This document shows positions 23,081-32,093 of a stretch of DNA of 64,000 nt, piece after piece. The position numbers and the translations under genes were made by a program. This stretch comes from Cystobacter fuscus DSM 2262. Its GTDB lineage: Bacteria; Myxococcota; Myxococcia; Myxococcales; Myxococcaceae. Under the pieces are notes generated by a model. That model made no database searches. It saw nothing but the letters and a program-made list of their open reading frames with translations, and was not told the DNA's origin. Each line of letters opens with the position of its first letter. The stretch's first letter is position 1. The stretch covers positions 1-64,000 of the forward strand of contig NZ_ANAH02000012.1 of NCBI RefSeq assembly GCF_000335475.2, in the 5' to 3' direction.

Positions 23081-25291
23081 ATGTCGGAGGTCGAAGTCAT
23101 CGTCTACCGAGGGGGAGCAGTCGTCGACAGGGTGTCTCGGCCCCTGCGGAAGTTGGATGGCAAGCCCGCCGTCACCTATCGGAAGCAGCTGCACACGCTG
23201 GTGGGCGGCAACTCGATCTTCCTCGACGGCCTCTCCGAGGTCGAAGTCGTCGTCCACCAGGGGGGAGCGGTCGTCGACAGGGTGTCTCGGCCCCTGCGGG
23301 AGTTGGATGGCAAGCCCGCCGTCACCTATCAGCGGCGACTGCACGCACTGGTGGAGGGCAACTCGATCTTCCTCGAAGCGCCTGCTGAAACGATTGGGGC
23401 GCAAGAAGAGGTTGGCCCACCGCGGAAGAAGGGCTGGGACCCGCTCCAGGAAGAGGTCATCGAGGCCTCTCCCGAGGCGCGGTTGCTGGTGGATGCAGGC
23501 CCGGGCACGGGCAAGACGGCCGTGGCTTGCGCTCGTGTCGCCCAGCTGATCGAACGACACGACATCCAGCCGACGCGTATCTGGCTGGTGAGTTTCACGC
23601 GCACGGCAGTCCGAGAGGTCCGCAACCGCATCGCCACCGTGCTGGGAGACCAAGAAGCGGCCTACGCCGTGCGGATCGCTACACTGGACTCGCACGCATG
23701 GGCCATCCACAGCGGTTTCGACGAGACGGCGAAGATCGCGGGCTCGCACGAGCAGAACATCGATGAGGTGCTGCAGCTCATCCGTGAGGACGACCAAGTC
23801 GCCGACTACCTCGACAGGGTCGAACACCTGATCGTCGATGAAGCCCAGGACGTCGTCGGCATCCGCGCGGACTTGGTCACCGCACTCATATCCAAGCTGT
23901 CACGAAGCTGCGGCGTGACCGTATTCGCAGACGAGGCCCAGGCCATCTACGGCTTCGCTAACGACACCGAGGCGCGGGCGTGCAAGGTCCGCCAATCGGC
24001 TCTCACCGAGAGGCTTCGCAAGGGCGACTACGGGTTCTCCGAGAAGTCGCTCAGGGAAGTCTTCCGCACGGACTCGCCCAGCCTGCTCTCGCTGTTCACC
24101 ACCACGAGGGCAAAGGTGCTCGCGCCGTCCGAGAACGCCGTCGGCAAGCTAGAGGAACTGCGGCAGGAACTCGAGGGGCTTGCCGATGGCACCGTGCCAA
24201 GAATCGAGGAGCAGGAACTGGAGAAGGAGGAGGATCTCTTCGTGCTGTTCCGGCGGCGGGCGGAGGCGCTGCTCGCCTCCTCGTTCCTCTCGAGCAAGGG
24301 CGTCCGGCACAGGCTGCGCATGTCCGGCCTGCCCGTGTGCATCCTTCCCTGGGTTGGCGCGTGTCTTGGCGAGCACACGGCCCCCGTACTGACGCGAACG
24401 GAGTTCCTCGTCCTGTGGAAGGAGCGCGTGGCGGGGACCCGGTGCGAGGCCTTGAGCGACGACGAGGCCTGGGCACTCCTGGTCCGTCATGCGGGAAGCA
24501 CGGAGACCGTGGTCCAGATGCGGCGCCTGCGGGCGGTTCTCGGACGCACCCAACCACCGGCGGACTTCTGCACGTCCGAGCTGGGGACGCGGGGGCCGAT
24601 CGTGGGCACCATCCACGCCTCCAAGGGCCGCGAGGCGGGCACCGTCCACCTGATGATGCCAGCAATGCCCGGCGACGATATGGACTGCGACGAGGAGACT
24701 CGCGTCGTATTCGTCGGCGCCACACGGGCCAAGGCCAAGCTCAAGGTCGGCCAGGGATACAACCATCACTTCGCGACGAGCCTGGAATCGGGCCGCGCCT
24801 ATGTCCTGCACTGCAAGCAGGGCAAGGCGAAAGCCCAGGTCGAGATCGGCCGCGATGGAGATGTCTCCGTCGAGGGCGCGGCCGCTACGTCCCTGTACGC
24901 CAACGCCGCGGAGGTCAGAGCGGTGCAGGAGAGGCTGCTGCAGAAGGTGGATGCACCGAGCACCGCGTGGGCCCGCCACAACCCAGACGCCCACTTCACC
25001 TACATGCTCCGCACCGTGGATGGGGCCGAGTTGCTCGGGGCACTGACGGAGCGCGTCAATTCCGACCTTTTCAAGGTGGCCGCAGCGGCTCGCGCCAAGG
25101 TCAAGGGCGGCAATCGGAGGCCGCCCGACGAGCTCTGGCACCTGCATGTCGTGGGGGTGCGCACGGCGGTACTCGCCCCAGACTCCCCGGAGGCGGAACG
25201 ACTCCACGCTCCCTGGTCCGCCAGTGGCATCGTGTTGGTCCCCATCGTTCTGGGTTACACGACGCTCACCTTCCCCTATTACCAGCGTTGA
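23081..25291 (+). CDS. UvrD/SF1-type helicase with tandemly duplicated 50-residue N-terminal unit
   Basis: About 736 residues from the ATG at 23081 (GGTGA site upstream). The open frame extends to 23015, but without a better start. Residues 2-51 and 52-101 are near-identical copies of one unit (SEVEV, GGAVVDRVSRPLR, LDGKPAVTY, GNSIFL), with a DNA period of exactly 150 bp. I do not recognise this unit. The SF1 motor follows: GPGTGKT (140-146), LIVDEAQDVV (about 251), VFADEAQAIYG, LREVFRTDSPSL, GTIHASKGREA and FVGATRAKAKL. It is therefore a UvrD-like ATPase. It opens the packed operon with the DrmA/DrmB-like genes (12-bp gap), suggesting a role in phage DNA processing. Confidence 0.85.
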   Translation: MSEVEVIVYRGGAVVDRVSRPLRKLDGKPAVTYRKQLHTLVGGNSIFLDGLSEVEVVVHQGGAVVDRVSRPLRELDGKPAVTYQRRLHALVEGNSIFLEAPAETIGAQEEVGPPRKKGWDPLQEEVIEASPEARLLVDAGPGTGKTAVACARVAQLIERHDIQPTRIWLVSFTRTAVREVRNRIATVLGDQEAAYAVRIATLDSHAWAIHSGFDETAKIAGSHEQNIDEVLQLIREDDQVADYLDRVEHLIVDEAQDVVGIRADLVTALISKLSRSCGVTVFADEAQAIYGFANDTEARACKVRQSALTERLRKGDYGFSEKSLREVFRTDSPSLLSLFTTTRAKVLAPSENAVGKLEELRQELEGLADGTVPRIEEQELEKEEDLFVLFRRRAEALLASSFLSSKGVRHRLRMSGLPVCILPWVGACLGEHTAPVLTRTEFLVLWKERVAGTRCEALSDDEAWALLVRHAGSTETVVQMRRLRAVLGRTQPPADFCTSELGTRGPIVGTIHASKGREAGTVHLMMPAMPGDDMDCDEETRVVFVGATRAKAKLKVGQGYNHHFATSLESGRAYVLHCKQGKAKAQVEIGRDGDVSVEGAAATSLYANAAEVRAVQERLLQKVDAPSTAWARHNPDAHFTYMLRTVDGAELLGALTERVNSDLFKVAAAARAKVKGGNRRPPDELWHLHVVGVRTAVLAPDSPEAERLHAPWSASGIVLVPIVLGYTTLTFPYYQR

Positions 25292-25303
25292 GAGACGAAC
25301 AGC

Positions 25304-28300
25304 ATGGACAGGGAAACCATTGTAGAGCGCCTCGAGCGCGACCTGGTCGGGCCACCCGGCGGCGAAGAGACGCTCTCGGCCCGACCTTCGGACGTCTATC
25401 TGACGGGCATCCTCTGGCCTCGCCAGACTCGGATGGGGGCCGAGGAAGACGACCGCCTGGGGGTCGGCTCGGGCGATGAGGACACCGGCGGGCCCGCCAG
25501 CGAGGAGGAAGAGGTCTCGTTGGCGGGACTCAGCCGGCCCTGCTCGGCGGGCATCTCGTTCGCGGTCGCTGCGGAGCCGGGGACGCCCGCCGTGAAGGTG
25601 ACGCTCCGGTGCGCCACCTACACGTCCAGGGAGGCCGAGTCCCAGGCCAAACGGTCCGCCAAGGGCCGTCCCCAGCTGGAGTGGGTCCGCAGGCAGCACA
25701 TCCTGGAACTCGAGCCCATCCCCTGCGAGAGCGCCTCGAGGGAATTGGATCTCGCCAACCTGCCATCAGGGGTCCACTGCGAGGCGATGACCCCTCATGG
25801 GATACCAGCGGGCCTCAAGCTGCACGTCCGCACGGCGAACTGGGAGCGCGGACGCTTGGTGACCCTGACCGCGCTCAATACCGCCGTACCCGACGAGTCC
25901 GAGGGAAGGAATGGCATCGAGCACGCCACCCTGTTCCAGGTCGTCATCGAAGTGAAGCCGTGCCCTGGCACGCAGTTGGTCGCGCGGCCCTCCAGGCGCG
26001 CCATCGTGGATGACGAGGATCGGTCCGCGGCGCTGCTCTATCGCAGGGCTCGAGAGTTCGCCGCGGGCCACACCTGCTCCGTTACCTGGAGCACGGAGCG
26101 CGACGCCGCTCATGCGTCGTCGATCTCCACGACGTGGGTGCCACGGGCCATCGTCCCGGCCGTCAGTGCCCGCGGCCACGAGGTCTTCTCCTCCCTGTCC
26201 GGCGGCGAGTCCCTGCCGCTGTCCGCCGACTGGCTCTCCACGGCGTCCGACGTACAGCTGCGGCTCGCACTCATGCGGCTCGTCAACGCGTACCGGGAGT
26301 GGATCGTGCTTCGGGAGGCCGAAATTCCCGGCCTGCCAGCGGAGCTTCGCTCGACGGGCCTGCACAGCTTGGCGACGTGCCGGACCACGGCCGACCGCAT
26401 GGAAGAAGGCGTCAGGCAGATCTCCGGCAACCCCAAGGCCGCGCTCGCTTTCCGCCTGGCGAACCGGGCGATGCTCATGCAGCACGGATGGGATCCCGAC
26501 AAGCGCAAGGGCGGCCCGCTGATGTGGCGGCCGTTCCAGCTCGGGTTCTTCCTGCTCTCGGTCGCGTCGCTGGCGGATCGGAGCCATCCTCACCGGGGCA
26601 TCATGGACCTGCTCTGGTTCCCCACCGGCGGTGGCAAGACCGAGGCCTACCTGGCCCTGATCGCCTTCCTCACCTTCCACCGCAGGCTGACGGCCGCCGA
26701 TGGTCCGGACTCGGGGGCGGGTGTCGCCGCCCTCATGCGCTACACCCTGCGCCTGCTGACGACGCAGCAGTTCTCCCGCGCCGCCGCCATGATGCTCGCC
26801 TGTGAGGCCATGCGCAGGCGGAAGGCGCCCGGTGTCCCGGCCGGGATCGAGCTGGGGAGCACTCCGTTCTCCATCGGCTTGTGGGTGGGCGGCGAGGCGA
26901 CGCCGAACAAGTTCGACGTGGCGCGGGAAGCGCTCTCGGGCAGCAGCAACGTCGCGTCTCCGAAGCAACTGCTGGAGTGTCCCGCTTGCGGAGCGAGCCT
27001 GCGATGGGAGCCGAAAGTCCCCGAGCGCTCCATTCACGTCCGCTGCCTCACACCGGACTGCCTCCTGTACGATCCCGAGCTGCCACTTCCCGTCTGGACC
27101 GTGGACGAGGATGTGTACCGCAAGCAGCCGACCCTGCTGATCGGGACGGTGGACAAGTTCGCCCAGATCGTCCGCAAGGAGGAGGTGAATCAGCTCTTCG
27201 CCATCGGGCGGGGACTGGCCCCCGATCTCATCATCCAAGACGAGCTGCACCTGATCTCCGGCCCGCTGGGAACCGTGGTGGGCCTGTACGAGGCGGCCGT
27301 GGACAGCCTCTTCACTCGAGAAGGCAGGCGGCCGAAGATCATCGGGTCCACGGCGACCATCCGACGCGCGGCGGATCAGGTCGGAGCCCTGTTTGGCAGG
27401 GAGACCTGCCAGTTCCCGCCCCCCGGGCTCAGCGCGGCGGACTCCGGATTCGCCGTGGAGGATACCGAAGCCCCCGGCCGTCTGTACGCGGCGGTGACGA
27501 CGGCGGGGCGCTCGGCGAAGTTCTCCCTCCAGGGGACAGCGGCCTCCCTGCTGCAGTCCGCCCAGGCGGCGTTCCCTTCAGTCGATGCGGCGGACCCCTA
27601 CTGGACGCTGGTGGCCTACTTCAACTCGCTGCGCGAGCTGGGGGGCGCCCTCGTCCTGATGCAGGACGACGTCGCCGACACGGTCGGCATGTACGCGACG
27701 CGCCGGGGTGAGCCGCCCCGGCCGGTGAAGGCCGTCGAGGAGTTGACGTCACGGCGCTCGCAGGACGAGGTCCGGGACATGCTCGGCCTGCTGGCGACAA
27801 AAGCGGGCAAGGACGGTGCCCTGGACGCGGTGCTCGCCAGCAACATGCTCAGTGTCGGCGTGGACGTGCCGCGGCTCGGCGTGATGCTGGTCAACGGCCA
27901 GCCCAAGGGCACGGCCGAGTACATCCAGGCGACCAGCCGCGTGGGCCGCAGGCATCCCGGCCTCGTGGTGGCGGTGCTCAACAACGCGAAGGCGCGGGAC
28001 CGGTCGCACTTCGAGACCTTCCCCACTTGGCATGCCACCCTGTACCGGGACGTGGAGGCCACCAGCGTCACCCCCTTCTCCTCCCGGGCCCGCGACCGGG
28101 CCCTGCACGCCGTGCTGGTGGCACTCGTCAGACACTTGGTGCCAGGGATGCTCAAGCGACCAGACCTCGATGCGGCCGATCCCGCCGCGCTCCAGGCCAT
28201 CGTGGACGGCCTAGTGGCGCGCGCCAGGGCCGTGGATCCCTCGGAGAAGGACGTCCTGAGCGAGCTGACCGACCGGCTGGAGCAGTGGCGGGCCCGCTCC

Positions 28301-28522
28301 CCCCAACGCTACTGGGAGGACCGGATGCACAGACAATCCCTGCTCCAGAGCGCCGAGCGGGTCGCCACGATGAGGGCCCTTGGCCGCTCGCCGGGTGAGG
28401 CGTGGGCCACCCTGAACAACATGCGCAACGTCGAGCCGTCCGCGCACTTCCGGCTGGCCGAGCGTCTCAAGGACACGACGGCGGCGGGTGGAAAGACAGG
28501 AGGAGACAATGGCCAACAATGA
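25304..28522 (+). CDS. DrmA-like (YprA-family) SF2 helicase
   Basis: The 1072-residue protein has the YprA/DrmA helicase layout. A long N-terminal region is followed by PTGGGKTEAYLALIAF (Walker A, about residue 440) and a zinc-type insert (CPACG then RCLTPDC, from about 565). Next come IIQDELHLISGPLGT (motif II as DELH, about 645) and STATIRRA. Motifs V-VI follow: SNMLSVGVDVPRLGVMLVNG, then ATSRVGRRHPG (about 870). DrmA is the core helicase of the DISARM anti-phage system and works with DrmB to admit or block unmodified DNA. Here the DrmB-like gene overlaps the 3' end by 14 bp. No DISARM methyltransferase or PLD nuclease accompanies it. Confidence 0.88.
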   Translation: MDRETIVERLERDLVGPPGGEETLSARPSDVYLTGILWPRQTRMGAEEDDRLGVGSGDEDTGGPASEEEEVSLAGLSRPCSAGISFAVAAEPGTPAVKVTLRCATYTSREAESQAKRSAKGRPQLEWVRRQHILELEPIPCESASRELDLANLPSGVHCEAMTPHGIPAGLKLHVRTANWERGRLVTLTALNTAVPDESEGRNGIEHATLFQVVIEVKPCPGTQLVARPSRRAIVDDEDRSAALLYRRAREFAAGHTCSVTWSTERDAAHASSISTTWVPRAIVPAVSARGHEVFSSLSGGESLPLSADWLSTASDVQLRLALMRLVNAYREWIVLREAEIPGLPAELRSTGLHSLATCRTTADRMEEGVRQISGNPKAALAFRLANRAMLMQHGWDPDKRKGGPLMWRPFQLGFFLLSVASLADRSHPHRGIMDLLWFPTGGGKTEAYLALIAFLTFHRRLTAADGPDSGAGVAALMRYTLRLLTTQQFSRAAAMMLACEAMRRRKAPGVPAGIELGSTPFSIGLWVGGEATPNKFDVAREALSGSSNVASPKQLLECPACGASLRWEPKVPERSIHVRCLTPDCLLYDPELPLPVWTVDEDVYRKQPTLLIGTVDKFAQIVRKEEVNQLFAIGRGLAPDLIIQDELHLISGPLGTVVGLYEAAVDSLFTREGRRPKIIGSTATIRRAADQVGALFGRETCQFPPPGLSAADSGFAVEDTEAPGRLYAAVTTAGRSAKFSLQGTAASLLQSAQAAFPSVDAADPYWTLVAYFNSLRELGGALVLMQDDVADTVGMYATRRGEPPRPVKAVEELTSRRSQDEVRDMLGLLATKAGKDGALDAVLASNMLSVGVDVPRLGVMLVNGQPKGTAEYIQATSRVGRRHPGLVVAVLNNAKARDRSHFETFPTWHATLYRDVEATSVTPFSSRARDRALHAVLVALVRHLVPGMLKRPDLDAADPAALQAIVDGLVARARAVDPSEKDVLSELTDRLEQWRARSPQRYWEDRMHRQSLLQSAERVATMRALGRSPGEAWATLNNMRNVEPSAHFRLAERLKDTTAAGGKTGGDNGQQ

Positions 28523-30356
28523 ACTCGGCAAGCTGCGCCGCAGCACGGTCGTCTCGACCTTCGGTCCCGGCGCGGTGGTGGACTTCCGGGCGGATGGTGC
28601 CGCGATCTCGGGTGTCGTCTCCGGCATCGAGGAGTGGGACAACAGCTTCAAGCCCCCCGGAGTGACCAACCCCCAGAGCGTGCACGAGCCACGACTGGAG
28701 CGGAAGCTGGGGGTGCGCGGCTTCCGGCTGCCCCCCGTCATCGACGAGAACCGGCGCGACGCGAACGGCAACCTCTCTCCCGACACGCGGCGGCTGGTGG
28801 CGGTCCGTTTCCCCGACTGGCTCCTGTGTCCGAACTGCGATCGGATTGCCCCCAGCCGCAAGTGGGGGGAGGAGCCCGGCAGGCCTACCCGTCATTGCGT
28901 GCAGTGCACCCGAAAAGCCCCGGGCGGCCACAAGGTCTTCGCCGTCCCGGTCCGCTTCGTGATGGCCTGCCCGCGAGGCCACCTCGACGACTTCCCCTGG
29001 CACTGGTGGGTGGGTCACACGCCCGATTGTGCGAACAAGGGCTTCCTGATGCTCAAGGCCGAGCGGCCGGGCTTGGCCGGACTGTTCGTCCGCTGCCCCG
29101 ACTGCGGAGCGGGCAAGTCCCTGGATGGCATCTTCACCGAGGCGACCTGGAAGGATCGCATGAAGTGCAAGGGCAAGCGGCCCTGGCTCTCGGGGCCCGA
29201 CGAGGACTGCGACAGCGACAAGCCCGTGCGGGCGATGCAGCGCGGCGCCTCAAACCTCTACTTCCCAGCCATCGAGTCGGCGCTCAGCATTCCCGACTGG
29301 TCCGACGGCCTCCAGGAGGCCCTCGGCGTCTATTGGCAGACCCTGGTGGACACACCCGCCGAGGATCGGCCCATGTTCGTGAAGCTCCTGGCCCGGGGAG
29401 ACCTGAAGGCAGTGCTGCAGGAGCTGAAGCTGTCGCCGGAGGAGCTCTCCGCAGAGATTGATCGCCGCCTCCAGGCCCTCGAGGGGCCGGACATCCTCGA
29501 TCTCCGGGGAGGCGAGTATCGCCAGTTCACCCTGGCGGGTGGCTACGCCGACCCCTCCGACAAGGAGTTCGAGACCCGGTCGGTAGCGGTCCCGATCCCC
29601 CTCAAGCCCTACTTCTCACGCATCGTCCGCGTTGTGCGCCTTCGCGAGGTCAGGGCCCTCTACGGGTTCACCCGCATCAACCCGCCGGGTGATGGCGGCG
29701 AAGAGCTCTCGCCCATCTGGCGCACGAAGCCGGACTGGCTGCCCGCCATCGATGTGAGGGGCGAGGGCATCTTCCTCGAGTTCTCCCCCGAGCGCCTCGA
29801 TGCCTGGGAGTCCGAGGGTGTCCGCAAGAGGGCCGCGCGCATCAATGCCGCCTGGCGGGAGGAGTGGCTCGCCCGGTATGGCGAGGAAGGCGGGGAGCCT
29901 CGGACGATCACGGCCCGTTTTCTCCTGGTCCACACCTTCGCGCATGCCCTGATGCGCCAGCTCACGCTGGACTGCGGCTATTCCAGTGCGTCGCTTAAGG
30001 AGCGGCTCTACGTGCGCGATGGCGAGGGGGCGATGGCAGGCCTCCTGGTGTACACGGCCACCTCGGACGCCGATGGAACGCTCGGCGGGCTGCAGCGGCA
30101 GGGCGAGCCCGAACGGATCGCCAGAACCATCCCGGCGGCGATCCAGGCCATGGAGTGGTGCTCCTCGGACCCGCTGTGCATCGAGGGCGTCATGGGCGGA
30201 GCAGATGGCCTGTCGTTGGCGGCATGCCATGCGTGTGTGCTGGCCCCCGAAACGGCGTGTGAGGAGTTCAACCGCTTCCTCGACCGGGCCATGCTCGTCG
30301 GTGCCCCGGGGCATTCCGAGTCTGGCTACTTCACCCCGATGCTCCAGGATCCCTGA
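28509..30356 (+). CDS. DrmB-like DUF1998 zinc-binding protein
   Basis: The ATG at 28509 with AGGAGGAG just upstream gives 615 residues and overlaps the helicase gene by 14 bp. The start LGKLRRSTVVSTFGPGAVVD is typical of DrmB. Metal-binding cysteine pairs follow (CPNC near 107, CVQC near 131, CPRGH near 154, CPDCG near 197). The C-terminal DUF1998 domain has HTFAHALMRQLTLDCGYSSA (about 475) and late cysteines (WCSSDPLC, CHACVLAPETAC). DrmB partners DrmA in DISARM, and DUF1998 proteins accompany YprA-family helicases more widely. It probably forms the DNA-sensing complex with the upstream helicase. Confidence 0.88.
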   Translation: MANNELGKLRRSTVVSTFGPGAVVDFRADGAAISGVVSGIEEWDNSFKPPGVTNPQSVHEPRLERKLGVRGFRLPPVIDENRRDANGNLSPDTRRLVAVRFPDWLLCPNCDRIAPSRKWGEEPGRPTRHCVQCTRKAPGGHKVFAVPVRFVMACPRGHLDDFPWHWWVGHTPDCANKGFLMLKAERPGLAGLFVRCPDCGAGKSLDGIFTEATWKDRMKCKGKRPWLSGPDEDCDSDKPVRAMQRGASNLYFPAIESALSIPDWSDGLQEALGVYWQTLVDTPAEDRPMFVKLLARGDLKAVLQELKLSPEELSAEIDRRLQALEGPDILDLRGGEYRQFTLAGGYADPSDKEFETRSVAVPIPLKPYFSRIVRVVRLREVRALYGFTRINPPGDGGEELSPIWRTKPDWLPAIDVRGEGIFLEFSPERLDAWESEGVRKRAARINAAWREEWLARYGEEGGEPRTITARFLLVHTFAHALMRQLTLDCGYSSASLKERLYVRDGEGAMAGLLVYTATSDADGTLGGLQRQGEPERIARTIPAAIQAMEWCSSDPLCIEGVMGGADGLSLAACHACVLAPETACEEFNRFLDRAMLVGAPGHSESGYFTPMLQDP

Positions 30357-30358
30357 AC

Positions 30359-32032
30359 ATGGCAGTGATGTGGCCCAGGGCCCTGCCCGACGAGGTGCTG
30401 AGGAACGAGCTGCGGGCAGCGGAGCGCAAGGTGTACCAGCGGCTACGCGACGAGCTGGATGACTCCTGGACAGTCTTCTACTCCCGTCCCTGGCTGGGCC
30501 TGACGCCGACCGGCCAGGAGATCGATGGGGAATGCGACTTCGTCGTGGCCCGGGCGGACTCCGGCTTCCTCGCGCTGGAGGTCAAGGGCGGAGCCGTGAG
30601 CTTCGATCCGATGAGCGAGACGTGGCTCAGCAAGGACCGCTGGGGCATCCGCCACAAGATCAAGAATCCCGTCGCCCAGGCGATGTCCTCGAAGTATCAG
30701 CTCCTCAAGAAGCTCAAGGACTGCCGGGCCTGGACGCCCCATCGCATCCGCGCGCAGCACGGGGTCATCCTGCCGGACTGCCAGGGCGTCGGCTCCGACC
30801 TGGGAGCCGCCATGCCGCAAAAACTCTTCTGCTTCCTCAAGGATTTCGAGGGCTCGCTGGAGTCCTGGTTGAAGGCCCGCCTCGGCATGCCCTCTTTCGA
30901 GGAGGGAGAAGAGCCGCTGGGCAGGCAAGGACTCGCGGCCCTGGAGGAGCTGCTTGCCAGACCGTTCTCCCTGCGTACCCCCCTGGCGCACCTGGTGGCC
31001 GAGGACGATGCGGCCATCCAATCCCTGACGCCGGGGCAATTCCGGATCCTGACCCAGCTGGAAGAGGTTCCAAAGGCCGCCGTGTCGGGCGGAGCGGGGA
31101 CGGGCAAGACCCTCCTCGCGATGGAGAAGGCCAGGAGGTGTGCTGCCGCTGGGATGCGGACCCTGCTGACGTGTTTCAACAGGCCCCTCGCGGAGCATGT
31201 CGCCCGAACCCTGGGGCCTGACTCGGGTGTGGACGTGATGACCTTCCACGCCCTGTGCCGGCGAAAGGCCGAGGCTGCGGGCCTGACCGTCCCCGCCCCC
31301 GCGGAGCCTGACGCCATGGACGAGCGCTGGCCCGAGCTGCTGATGCACGCCATGGAGGCGCGTCGCGAGCTTCGCTACGACGCCGTCGTGGTGGACGAGG
31401 GGCAGGACTTTCGTCCCCACTGGTGGCCCGCGGTGGATTCAGTCCTCGATTCCACGGGGTCCGCGCTGCTCTATGTCTTCCTGGACGGCAACCAGCGCAT
31501 CTACAAGGAAGCGGCGAGCCTGCCCAGGGATGTCGGGCTCATCCCCATCCGGCTCGGCGAGAACCTGAGGAACACGAAGCGCATCCACGATGCGGCGGGA
31601 CGGCACTACGCGGGCCATCCCATCCTGCCCATTGGTCCAGAAGGGGTCTTGGTCGACTGGCGAGAGGTCTCCCCGGCAGAGCTGAAACAAGCCCTGGACG
31701 CCTGCGTGGCGCGGTGCGTCGGCCAGGAGTCCATCCCGGCCGAGCACATCGCTGTGCTCTTCGCCCGTGAGCAGGAGCGCAAGGTGATGGTTCCCGGCGA
31801 GCAGCTGGGCGGACGCCCCATCGCTCCCTGCGGCCCGCTCCGCAAGGGCGTCCTGACCGTGGACACCATCAGACGGTTCAAGGGGCTTGAGCGGCCCGTC
31901 GTCATCGTCGTCGCCGACCAGAGCTTATTGGCGGACAAGGAGCTGGCATACGTGGCCCTGTCACGTGCGCGCAGCCACCTCATCGTGATTGGGAGCAAGG
32001 AGTGTCTCGCCAGGATTAGGGAGCCGGAGTAG
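30359..32032 (+). CDS. NERD nuclease-domain protein fused to UvrD-like helicase
   Basis: The 557-residue protein begins 3 bp after the DrmB-like stop. Residues about 12-115 form a NERD domain: AAERKVYQRLRDEL, then GECDFVVARADSGFLALEVK, supplying the Asp and E-x-K of a predicted nuclease. The SF1 helicase part follows: AVSGGAGTGKTLLAMEKARR (about 240), VVVDEGQDFRPHW (about 345), RLGENLRNTKRI, TIRRFKGLERPVVIVV and AYVALSRARSHLIVIGS. NERD-helicase fusions occur in several defence systems and may degrade DNA behind the motor. It is the last gene of module B. A hairpin overlaps its stop codon. Confidence 0.88.
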   Translation: MAVMWPRALPDEVLRNELRAAERKVYQRLRDELDDSWTVFYSRPWLGLTPTGQEIDGECDFVVARADSGFLALEVKGGAVSFDPMSETWLSKDRWGIRHKIKNPVAQAMSSKYQLLKKLKDCRAWTPHRIRAQHGVILPDCQGVGSDLGAAMPQKLFCFLKDFEGSLESWLKARLGMPSFEEGEEPLGRQGLAALEELLARPFSLRTPLAHLVAEDDAAIQSLTPGQFRILTQLEEVPKAAVSGGAGTGKTLLAMEKARRCAAAGMRTLLTCFNRPLAEHVARTLGPDSGVDVMTFHALCRRKAEAAGLTVPAPAEPDAMDERWPELLMHAMEARRELRYDAVVVDEGQDFRPHWWPAVDSVLDSTGSALLYVFLDGNQRIYKEAASLPRDVGLIPIRLGENLRNTKRIHDAAGRHYAGHPILPIGPEGVLVDWREVSPAELKQALDACVARCVGQESIPAEHIAVLFAREQERKVMVPGEQLGGRPIAPCGPLRKGVLTVDTIRRFKGLERPVVIVVADQSLLADKELAYVALSRARSHLIVIGSKECLARIREPE

Positions 32033-32064
32033 GCGCGGCCTGTCGCCGCGCTCCAGGCGCCTAC
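32029..32064 (+). terminator. Hairpin at the end of module B
   Basis: GTAGGCGC (32029-32036) pairs with GCGCCTAC (32057-32064), overlapping the stop codon of the NERD-helicase gene. There is no U-tract, so termination strength is uncertain. The convergent TPR gene ends 30 bp further right. Confidence 0.4.
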
Positions 32065-32093
32065 GGTCCTCCATCGCCACGCCCCTCGGAGCG

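Noticed and set aside
12225-32032. Prophage or transposon origin of the island
   Set aside because: No phage structural, integrase or transposase gene and no terminal repeat could be seen. Mobility remains possible but is unsupported.
23081-32032. Complete classic DISARM system
   Set aside because: No drmC (PLD) and no DISARM methyltransferase or drmD/drmE-type gene. Only the DrmA/DrmB-like core is present.
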